From assembly GCA_028683995.1 (NCBI GenBank), contig JAQUGU010000018.1, positions 1 to 11,608 of the forward strand: DNA of 11,608 nt, given 5' to 3'. This document shows, piece after piece, positions 6,580 through 11,608 of the stretch. Made by a program: the position numbers and the translations under genes. Origin of the DNA: Syntrophomonadaceae bacterium. GTDB taxonomy: Bacteria > Bacillota > Syntrophomonadia > Syntrophomonadales > Syntrophomonadaceae. The first letter of the stretch is position 1. Each line of letters begins with the position of its first letter. Below the pieces are notes generated by a model. That model searched no databases, had not been told where the DNA came from, and saw only the letters and a list, made by a program, of their open reading frames with translations.

Positions 6580-7275
6580 TTGAGTTTTGGAGGAAAGTTA
6601 AGGGAAGTTCGGGAAGCTATGGGCTATTCCCTTGATTATATAGAAGAAGAAACGAAAATCAGGAAGCTCTATATTGATGCTCTGGAGCAGGAAACATTTG
6701 AGGTTCTTCCTCCCAGGGTATATGCTACTGGTTTTGTTCGCAGGTATTGCAAGTTGTTGGGTCTTAATTCTGATGAAATGGTAGAGGAATTTCAAAGCCT
6801 GGCCTATACGCATGAGTCGCTCCATGATGTGGCGGCACCGATAAAGCAGAAAGAAGTGGATATTGGTTTTCATATACCCTTTCGCAATATATTGGCCGGT
6901 ATTATTTTTTTAATCATTGCTATATGGGCAGGTAAACTGGTTCTGGGCTATATTACCGTGCACATTGACGTTCAGGATAAACAGGCTCCACCGAAGGTGG
7001 AGGAACCGGTAAACCCACCTGTAGCAGAAATTAAAAAAGCGTTGGTCTTGATAGAAGCCAACCAGGATTGCTGGCTAAATGTAGAGGTTGATGGTGAAAC
7101 GGTATTTACTAAAACCCTCAAGGCGGGCGAAAAACAGGAGTTTGAAGGAAAGCAATCGGTTTATTTAAAAGCCGGTAATGCTGGAGGAATTGATATTACT
7201 TATAACGGTAAAAAGGTTGAACCTATAGGGGAACATGGTGAAGTAACAGAAACAGAGTTTAAAGCAAAGTCCTAG
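6580..7275 (+). CDS. rodZ: RodZ-like cytoskeletal/shape protein (HTH_25 - TM - DUF4115)
   Basis: Residues ~3-65 are the RodZ/HTH_25 cytoplasmic domain (GGKLREVREAMGYSLDYIEE, then KIRKLYIDALE and the family hallmark PPRVYATGFVRRYCKLLGL). One transmembrane helix (~104-124) and a proline-rich linker (PPKVEEPVNPPVAE) lead to an extracytoplasmic beta domain (~153-225: CWLNVEVDGETVFTKTLKAG ... ITYNGKKVEPIGEHGEV) of the DUF4115 type. RodZ links MreB filaments to the wall-elongation machinery; in Firmicutes the orthologue (YmfM) sits upstream of pgsA, as here. TTG 6580 is the chosen start: GGGGGTGA (6567-6574) is a near-perfect Shine-Dalgarno at ideal spacing, and MSFGGKLREVR matches the usual N-terminus. 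GTG 6571 or TTG 6565 would add 3 or 5 residues. Only 20 bp separate it from rimO. Confidence 0.88.
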   Translation: MSFGGKLREVREAMGYSLDYIEEETKIRKLYIDALEQETFEVLPPRVYATGFVRRYCKLLGLNSDEMVEEFQSLAYTHESLHDVAAPIKQKEVDIGFHIPFRNILAGIIFLIIAIWAGKLVLGYITVHIDVQDKQAPPKVEEPVNPPVAEIKKALVLIEANQDCWLNVEVDGETVFTKTLKAGEKQEFEGKQSVYLKAGNAGGIDITYNGKKVEPIGEHGEVTETEFKAKS

Positions 7276-7295
7276 CTGGAACAGGAGTAACTCAA

Positions 7296-8633
7296 GTGGA
7301 TATAGGTTTTATTAGTCTTGGATGTTCAAAAAATCGGGTTGATACGGAGATAATGATGGCGCTTTTAAGCAGCGCCGGACATAAGATAGTAAATTCGGTA
7401 GAACGGGCCGATGTGGTAATAATTAATACCTGCGGCTTTATTGGGGAAGCCAAGGAAGAAAGTATAAACACCATACTGGAAACGGCAGAACTTAAAGCGG
7501 GAGGCATATTACAGTATCTGGTGGCTACCGGATGTCTGTCCCAGAGATATGGAAAAGAATTATTCGATGAGATGCCTGAACTGGATGCGGTTATAGGCAT
7601 CTCCTATTTTGTTGCTATAAATGATATTTTAACGGAGCTGGAAAATGGTGATAGAATCCTAAAAGTAGGGCCACCTCCAGATACCTTTATAGAAAAGGGG
7701 CCTCGAATTATTTCAACCCCGCCAGGTTCAGCATATCTAAAAATCGTTGAAGGATGTAATAACCACTGCAGCTATTGTGCTATACCATCTATAAAGGGAA
7801 AACTGCGATCGCGACCGCTGGCTGAACTGGTGAAAGAAGCTCATATCCTGGCCGGGCAAGGGATTAAGGAACTAGTTGTAATAGCCCAGGATACCGCCAA
7901 CTATGGCTATGATTTGCAGGGGAAATACCTGTTACCGCAGTTACTAAAGGAGCTGCAGGATAAAGTCGATGGCATAGACTGGATAAGATTGCTTTACCTT
8001 CACCCGGCTCACATAAATGATGATATTATTAATAGCATAGCTTCCCTGAGTAAGGTTATCCCTTATTTAGATATTCCCATACAACATGTTTCCAGTAAAA
8101 TATTGAAAATGATGAACCGCAAGCATGAACGGAATTATCTTGAAGCTTTAATTGACAAACTTAAAACAGAAATAGACGACCTGGTCTTACGAACTACAGT
8201 AATGCTCGGTTTCCCCGGAGAAGAGGAAGCAGATTTTGAAGAACTTTATCACTTTATTGAAAAGGTGGAGTTCGACTGGCTGGGCGCTTTTGCCTATAAT
8301 TGTGAGGAAGGGACAGCAGCTGCCGGTCTGCCTCATCAAATTGAAGAGGCAGTAAAGAAGAACCGACTGGATACTATCCTGGAACTGCAGCAAAAGATTA
8401 GTCGTAAGAAAAATATAGCCCGTATCAATAGCAGCGAGAAAATCCTGGTTTCAGGACAGCTATCCTCCAATCTCTATATTGGAAGGGCTTATTTTCAAGC
8501 TCCTGAGGTAGATGGCATAACTCTAATAAAAAGCAGCAGTAAACTACCCCGGGGTGAGTTTACCCAGGTTCGCTTTGCCGGGGTTAGAAATTACGATATG
8601 ATTGGAGAACTTATCGATGAACCTGCCCAATAA
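7296..8633 (+). CDS. rimO: Ribosomal protein S12 methylthiotransferase RimO
   Basis: A radical-SAM methylthiotransferase that adds a methylthio group to the conserved Asp of ribosomal protein S12. N-terminal domain: ISLGCSKNRVDTE with C10, NTCGFI with C46 and TGCLSQRY with C80, together ligands of the auxiliary 4Fe-4S cluster. The radical-SAM motif is CNNHCSYC (C154, C158, C161). The C-terminal TRAM region (~385-440) has the features YIGRAYFQAPEVDG and YDMIGEL. GCSKN rather than GCQMN, and the 'APEVDG' TRAM, separate it from MiaB. The 445 residues match the usual ~440. GTG start with AGGAG 8 bp upstream (7283-7287). Lies between rodZ and pgsA, a common clostridial order; the stop overlaps the pgsA start region. 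High certainty. Confidence 0.96.
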   Translation: MDIGFISLGCSKNRVDTEIMMALLSSAGHKIVNSVERADVVIINTCGFIGEAKEESINTILETAELKAGGILQYLVATGCLSQRYGKELFDEMPELDAVIGISYFVAINDILTELENGDRILKVGPPPDTFIEKGPRIISTPPGSAYLKIVEGCNNHCSYCAIPSIKGKLRSRPLAELVKEAHILAGQGIKELVVIAQDTANYGYDLQGKYLLPQLLKELQDKVDGIDWIRLLYLHPAHINDDIINSIASLSKVIPYLDIPIQHVSSKILKMMNRKHERNYLEALIDKLKTEIDDLVLRTTVMLGFPGEEEADFEELYHFIEKVEFDWLGAFAYNCEEGTAAAGLPHQIEEAVKKNRLDTILELQQKISRKKNIARINSSEKILVSGQLSSNLYIGRAYFQAPEVDGITLIKSSSKLPRGEFTQVRFAGVRNYDMIGELIDEPAQ

Positions 8634-9150
8634 ATTAACTATCTTAAGAATAATACTCATTCCCGTTTTCGTAGTATTGCTGTTGATTAATATACCCTAT
8701 GGCGATTATTTTGCAGCTGCAATATTTATTGTGGCTGCCCTTACTGATAGCCTGGATGGTTACCTGGCCCGGCGCTGGAAGCAGGTAACCAGGCTGGGAA
8801 TATTACTGGATCCTCTGGCCGACAAATTATTGATTACAGCAGCTTTAATCAGTCTGGTTCAGCTGGGGCGGATACCAGGGTGGATAGCCATAGTAATAGT
8901 AGGACGGGAATTTGCGGTTTCCGGTTTGAGGGCGATAAAGGCCGGGGACGGGATAGTTATTCCGGCAAGCATTTTAGGCAAACTAAAGACTCTAACCCAG
9001 GTCATTGCGGTTTTACTGGTAATTTTAGAAAAAACCTACCGCTCTATTACTACCTTGCCGGTAGGGCATTGGGCAATGTATATTGCAGTAGTTATAACTA
9101 TAATATCAGGTGTGGAGTATTTTTATCGTTTTCGCAAAGAGTTGGAATAG
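8617..9150 (+). CDS. pgsA: CDP-diacylglycerol--glycerol-3-phosphate 3-phosphatidyltransferase PgsA
   Basis: A membrane enzyme making phosphatidylglycerol phosphate from CDP-diacylglycerol and sn-glycerol-3-phosphate, the committed step to phosphatidylglycerol and cardiolipin. The CDP-alcohol phosphatidyltransferase signature D-G-x2-A-R-x8-G-x3-D-x3-D is complete: D47, G48, A51, R52, G61, D65 and D69 (LDGYLARRWKQ, LGILLDPLADK). The start MNLPNKLTILRIILIPVFV is the standard PgsA N-terminus. The 177 residues have four to five more hydrophobic segments, close to the usual ~180-195. ATG 8617 has GGAG 9 bp upstream (8604-8607); a TTG at 8602 would add five atypical residues. It overlaps the end of rimO by 17 bp, so translation is likely coupled. 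In many Firmicutes cinA and recA follow; here a palindrome cluster starts at its stop codon instead. Confidence 0.95.
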   Translation: MNLPNKLTILRIILIPVFVVLLLINIPYGDYFAAAIFIVAALTDSLDGYLARRWKQVTRLGILLDPLADKLLITAALISLVQLGRIPGWIAIVIVGREFAVSGLRAIKAGDGIVIPASILGKLKTLTQVIAVLLVILEKTYRSITTLPVGHWAMYIAVVITIISGVEYFYRFRKELE

Positions 9151-9264
9151 CAAGCAATGGGGACGGTTCTTTTTGCTTGCTTGCGCAAAGTGCGCAAAAA
9201 GAGGGAGGAGGGGCGTTAAGCCCCTCCAAGTTATGTTAGTTATGTTAGGCTGTCCTGGGACAGC
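9149..9264. repeat. REP-like cluster of palindromes and short direct repeats
   Basis: Four dyads are packed into 116 bp: AGCAAGCAA (9149-9157) with TTGCTTGCT (9173-9181), enclosing TGGGGACGGTTCTTTT; TTGCGC (9181-9186) with GCGCAA (9192-9197); GGAGGGGC (9207-9214) with GCCCCTCC (9220-9227); and GCTGTCC (9249-9255) with GGACAGC (9258-9264). A tandem TTATGTTAG lies at 9231-9239 and 9240-9248. The GGGGACGGTTCTTTTT core resembles repeats I associate with RAYT/IS200-like (Y1) elements in clostridia. No transposase is present here, so this would be a non-autonomous remnant. The first dyad includes the pgsA stop codon. Confidence 0.6.
9196..9227 (-). terminator. Possible intrinsic terminator of the minus-strand small gene
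   Basis: Read on the minus strand, an 8-bp GC-rich stem (GGAGGGGC/GCCCCTCC, 5-nt loop) is followed after six bases by five T's. It starts 17 bp beyond the stop codon at 9245. The plus strand lacks a U-tract after the stem, so it is a poor terminator for pgsA. Confidence 0.45.
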
Positions 9265-9568
9265 TGCGTTTGTAAGTCCTATCCATATTTACAACATTCA
9301 ACAGGTTCTTTCTGAGCTCCTCGTTGTACTCTTCTACTGAGAGTCGGTAGTCAGTGTTACCAGTACTGTAGATGTCATCCAAAGACTCCAGGTAAACTTT
9401 GCTCCAGTCATATTCCTCCGGGGCTGATTCCTGACAAAAAGCCTTCCGCCATGTCTCATTTGTTTCCTCCATAGTCAGAGGTTCTACACTAAAGTCTACG
9501 CCGATTTGCTCCATATAACGTTCGTGCCAATTAGAATAAATTTTGTTGCGATATGCTGCTGTAGCCAT
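9245..9568 (-). CDS. Small acidic hypothetical protein, orphan on the minus strand
   Basis: I do not recognise this 107-residue protein. It has no membrane segment or signal peptide. It is rich in Glu, Asp, Tyr and Asn, with about 20 acidic and 13 basic residues, and looks helical and soluble (MEETNETWRKAF, RLSVEEYNEELRKN). Gene status is supported by a strong Shine-Dalgarno (AGAGGTGATC, minus strand, 9573-9582) 9 bp before the ATG at 9568. An extended -10 promoter lies about 55 bp upstream, and a plausible terminator follows the stop. It is the only minus-strand gene in the window. Its last codons run through a small palindrome and the TAA lies in the tandem TTATGTTAG repeat, so its C-terminus (KRSCPRTA) may have been reshaped by the repeat cluster. 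The acidic character would allow a protein- or DNA-mimic inhibitor, but nothing specific supports that. Confidence 0.68.
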   Translation of the reverse strand: MATAAYRNKIYSNWHERYMEQIGVDFSVEPLTMEETNETWRKAFCQESAPEEYDWSKVYLESLDDIYSTGNTDYRLSVEEYNEELRKNLLNVVNMDRTYKRSCPRTA

Positions 9569-9623
9569 TCATGATCACCTCTTTTCCCTTGTGATAGTTA
9601 CTACATTCACAATCCTTGGTTAT

Positions 9624-9632
9624 ATTATAGCA
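9624..9632 (-). promoter_or_regulatory. Extended -10 promoter of the minus-strand small gene
   Basis: On the minus strand TGC (9632-9630) precedes a perfect TATAAT (9629-9624). A weak -35 (TTTATT, 9651-9646) sits 16 bp away. The 5' leader would be about 50 nt. Confidence 0.55.
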
Positions 9633-9661
9633 CGTAAGAAATACAAATAAAGCCCCGAATC

Positions 9662-9703
9662 GACAAAAGTCATTATTTGTTCGCAAATTACCATAATTTT
9701 GTC
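9662..9703. promoter_or_regulatory. Nested dyad between two divergent promoters, possible operator
   Basis: GACAAAA (9662-9668) is repeated inverted as TTTTGTC (9697-9703), ATTAT (9672-9676) as ATAAT (9693-9697), and a central ATTTG-TTCG-CAAAT hairpin lies at 9675-9688. The symmetry axes agree within 1 bp. It sits between the -10 boxes of the minus-strand gene and of the 9757 gene. A shared operator is an inference; A/T-rich dyads also arise by chance. Confidence 0.35.
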
Positions 9704-9724
9704 TTAATCTGCACTTTGCTCCTA

Positions 9725-9733
9725 TGCTATAAT
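9725..9733 (+). promoter_or_regulatory. Extended -10 promoter for the membrane protein/protease pair
   Basis: TGC followed by a perfect TATAAT (9728-9733), with no good -35 at standard distance (TTAATC at 9704-9709 is weak). Transcription would start near 9740, leaving a short leader that carries the GGAGGAGGG and AGGA ribosome binding sites. Confidence 0.6.
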
Positions 9734-9756
9734 GACCGGAGGAGGGTTGTAGGAAT

Positions 9757-10299
9757 ATGATGAAAAACAGTGAATTTAAAATAATTACCGCTATGATATC
9801 ACTTATTCTGACTTTGGCATTATTGCTGGGCGGCTACAACCTGTATAACAAATATATGGTAGAAAAACCATTAACTACACAGTTAGCTGCCATGCCTTCC
9901 GTTAAAAGCGCAAAAATTACCAAAGTTAATAAAGTATATTTAATTCAGCTTAAACTGGAGCGGGTTAATAATATACAGGAAAGTTATAGCGAAATCGAGT
10001 CTAAGATTAGTTCGAGCATCAAAAACGATAATTATAAGATCGAGATTCAGGATGCAGGAAGTGAGGAACTAGCCGAATTATTTAATGAGTTCCAGCCTGC
10101 GCTGTACCAGGGCTTATCCCAACAACAGTATTTATGGTTGGAAGAGCAATTGCAGCAGTGCAGCAGTAACAAGGGTGTAGAATTCCGCTTGTTTGTGGAT
10201 GACAAGCGCGTTTATCTCCAGCTGGAAGACGCCGGCTCGTACCTATACAAAACATTTGCTATAGCACAAACCGAGACCAAAGGAGGGGGGGGAAGTTGA
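9757..10299 (+). CDS. Membrane-anchored protein of unknown family, coupled to the FtsH-like protease
   Basis: This 180-residue protein has an N-terminal signal-anchor helix (~9-27: IITAMISLILTLALLLGGY) and then ~150 residues predicted outside the cytoplasm. I do not recognise the family. The soluble part looks alpha/beta, with two similar strand-rich stretches (VKSAKITKVNKVYLIQLKLE and VEFRLFVDDKRVYLQLED) around a helical, Gln-rich middle (QGLSQQQYLWLEEQLQQ); it ends in GGGGS. It starts at ATG 9757 or, with better spacing to AGGA, ATG 9760. Its TGA (10297-10299) overlaps the TTG start (10296) of the protease gene by 4 bp, and its last glycine codons double as that gene's Shine-Dalgarno. This implies coupled translation and a shared function, perhaps adaptor or external sensing domain of the protease. 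Function is inferred from position only. Confidence 0.85.
   Translation: MMKNSEFKIITAMISLILTLALLLGGYNLYNKYMVEKPLTTQLAAMPSVKSAKITKVNKVYLIQLKLERVNNIQESYSEIESKISSSIKNDNYKIEIQDAGSEELAELFNEFQPALYQGLSQQQYLWLEEQLQQCSSNKGVEFRLFVDDKRVYLQLEDAGSYLYKTFAIAQTETKGGGGS
10285..10293 (+). promoter_or_regulatory. G8 run: RBS of the protease gene and possible -1 slippery site
   Basis: Eight G's end the upstream gene. Together with the preceding GGA (10282-10284) they form the Shine-Dalgarno of the TTG start at 10296. In the upstream frame 10287-10293 reads G_GGG_GGA, an X_XXY_YYZ heptamer. A -1 slip continues AAG TTG AAA into the protease frame and bypasses the TGA. Frame relations are certain; frameshifting is untested. 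Confidence 0.45.
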
Positions 10300-11608
10300 A
10301 AGAAGTTACACTAGGTTTTGGCCTGGCAATTGTAATATTTATGGCCATTATCGGCCTTAACGTAATACCGGTGGTATTGATTGTTTTGCTTTGTGTCTTT
10401 TTTTATTTCTTTATGCTCAACCAGGGGTCTATAAGATTTGAAGAAATGGGAGCGGGCGCCAGGAAGGAGCGGATAGACTTTGGGGATATCGGAGGCCAGG
10501 ATAGCGCGGTAAATGAACTGAAGGAAGCACTGCAGTTTGTAGTCAAACCCGAGGCTATTTACCATATGGGTATTCGACCCCTCAGAGGAGTGCTCCTGGT
10601 TGGTCCCCCCGGCACCGGCAAGACGCTTATGGCTAAGGCTGCTGCCGGTTATACCGGTTCTGCTTTTATGGCCGCTTCGGGCAGTGAGTTTATTGAAATA
10701 TATGCCGGAGTAGGTGCTAAACGGATAAGAAAACTGTTTAATGACGCCAGAAAAAAGGCACAAAAGGAAAAGAAGCGCAGTGCTATTATATTTATTGATG
10801 AACTCGATATACTTGGAGGCAAAAGAGGTTCCCACAGCAGTCATTTGGAATATGACCAGACACTGAATCAACTGCTGGTGGAAATGGATGGTATAAATGG
10901 TAACCAGGAGCCTTATGTTCTCCTGATAGGTGCAACTAACCGGTCCGATATGCTGGATCCGGCATTGCTGCGGCCTGGCCGTTTCGATCGCCAGGTTCAG
11001 GTAGGTCTGCCAGACAAGGGTGGGCGGAAAACTATACTGGATATCCACACCCGTAATAAACCAGTGAGTAATATGGAGGTCTTGGATGAGATAGCCCGGG
11101 CTACTTTTGGCTTTTCGGGTGCTCACCTGGAGAGCCTGGCTAATGAGGCAGCTATACTGGCATTACGGGAAGGCTCAAGTGCGATAGAAAACCAGCATTT
11201 TAGAGAGGCTATAGATAAGGTAATTATGGGGGAGAAATTGGATCGCCGGCCGACACCGGTAGAAATGGAGCGAATCAGTATCCATGAAAGTGGTCACGCA
11301 CTGGTAAGTGAGATGCTGGAATCAGGGTCGGTTTCGTCTTTAACTATTATACCGCGGGGAAAGGCGCTGGGCTTCATGCGTAAGGCTCCCCAGGATGACC
11401 AGTACCTTTATACCAGGGATGAGCTGGACAAACAGATTATGGTTATGCTGGCTGGAGCTCTGGCTGAAGAAATCAAGTATGGTAATCGAAGTACAGGGGC
11501 CAGAAACGATTTTAGTCAGGCCTGGAAGGTGTCACGGGAGATAGTAGAAACTGGTTTATCTTCACTGGGCATTATCGGTGGGGATGACATACCTGGAGAA
11601 GTTTTATA
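10296..11608 (+). CDS. FtsH-like AAA+ membrane zinc metalloprotease lacking the usual ectodomain (3' end outside window)
   Basis: The frame stays open to the window end (437 codons visible). The N-terminus is one continuous hydrophobic stretch (~4-41), enough for a tight membrane hairpin or one long helix. It has no room for the ~70-residue extracytoplasmic domain of standard FtsH; Walker A is at residue ~103 instead of ~195. AAA+ module: DFGDIGGQD, Walker A GPPGTGKT (103-110), pore loop FIEIYAGVG, Walker B IIFIDELD, sensor-1 GATNRSD and arginine finger LRPGRFDR. Peptidase M41: zinc motif HESGH (330-334; HEAGH in classical FtsH) and the third-ligand region AEEI ... TGARNDF with D405. All catalytic residues seen are intact, so it should degrade membrane or cytosolic proteins. 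TTG start, coupled to the preceding gene. I leave the symbol blank because the architecture departs from canonical ftsH and a second copy probably exists. Confidence 0.92.
   Translation, partial: MKEVTLGFGLAIVIFMAIIGLNVIPVVLIVLLCVFFYFFMLNQGSIRFEEMGAGARKERIDFGDIGGQDSAVNELKEALQFVVKPEAIYHMGIRPLRGVLLVGPPGTGKTLMAKAAAGYTGSAFMAASGSEFIEIYAGVGAKRIRKLFNDARKKAQKEKKRSAIIFIDELDILGGKRGSHSSHLEYDQTLNQLLVEMDGINGNQEPYVLLIGATNRSDMLDPALLRPGRFDRQVQVGLPDKGGRKTILDIHTRNKPVSNMEVLDEIARATFGFSGAHLESLANEAAILALREGSSAIENQHFREAIDKVIMGEKLDRRPTPVEMERISIHESGHALVSEMLESGSVSSLTIIPRGKALGFMRKAPQDDQYLYTRDELDKQIMVMLAGALAEEIKYGNRSTGARNDFSQAWKVSREIVETGLSSLGIIGGDDIPGEVL

Noticed and set aside
8880..9239. 119-codon plus-strand frame overlapping the end of pgsA
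   Set aside because: The first three quarters overlap the well-supported PgsA frame out of phase, and the rest translates the palindrome cluster. No start signal was found.
10311..11126. 271-codon open frame on the minus strand
   Set aside because: It lies fully antisense to the FtsH-like gene, which has every expected AAA+ and zinc motif. The minus frame shows no domain pattern and no RBS; it is a shadow.
1..11608. tRNA, rRNA, CRISPR arrays, riboswitches
   Set aside because: No cloverleaf-like sequence, no regularly spaced repeats, and no recognisable riboswitch core were seen on either strand.

Overview
The window looks like chromosomal DNA from a low-to-mid-GC Gram-positive bacterium of the Clostridia type. 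The evidence is strong Shine-Dalgarno sequences (GGAGG and GGGGGTGA types), several TTG/GTG starts, extended -10 promoters (TGCTATAAT), and a SpoIIIE/FtsK - RodZ - RimO - PgsA gene order typical of Firmicutes. A syntrophic or anaerobic clostridial lineage is a guess from overall style; no gene here fixes the genus.

Layout. (1) 2-475: 3' part of a DUF364-like (putative heavy-metal chelation) gene. (2) 530-2240: an intact IS3-family element (IS150-like OrfA/OrfB with a canonical -1 slippery heptamer) lying exactly between the two arms of a perfect palindrome. The element carries a hairpin that would hide the OrfA ribosome binding site on read-through transcripts, and end sequences suited to a circle-junction promoter. 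(3) 2301-9150: a co-directional envelope/housekeeping cluster: uppP (undecaprenyl-PP recycling), ftsK/spoIIIE (DNA translocation), a winged-HTH protein fused to a PfkB fold that has lost its catalytic GAGD motif, rodZ-like (cell-shape scaffold), rimO (S12 methylthiolation) and pgsA (phosphatidylglycerol-phosphate synthesis). The last four genes are tightly packed, and pgsA overlaps rimO. (4) 9149-9264: a cluster of small palindromes and short repeats of REP-like appearance, directly at the pgsA stop codon. (5) 9245-9568: a small minus-strand orphan gene with a good RBS and promoter and a plausible terminator. (6) 9569-9756: a divergent intergenic region with a nested dyad. (7) 9757-11608: a membrane-anchored protein of unknown family overlapping by 4 bp an FtsH-like AAA+ zinc metalloprotease that runs off the window. 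The protease lacks the usual FtsH extracytoplasmic domain.

How it fits together. Most of the chromosomal genes act at the membrane: lipid carrier recycling, phospholipid head-group synthesis, chromosome pumping through the septum, shape, and membrane proteolysis. The most original signals are the coupled protease/partner pair with a G-rich slippery overlap, the pseudokinase regulator within the spoIIIE-rodZ cluster, and the palindrome-embedded IS with its self-sequestering leader.
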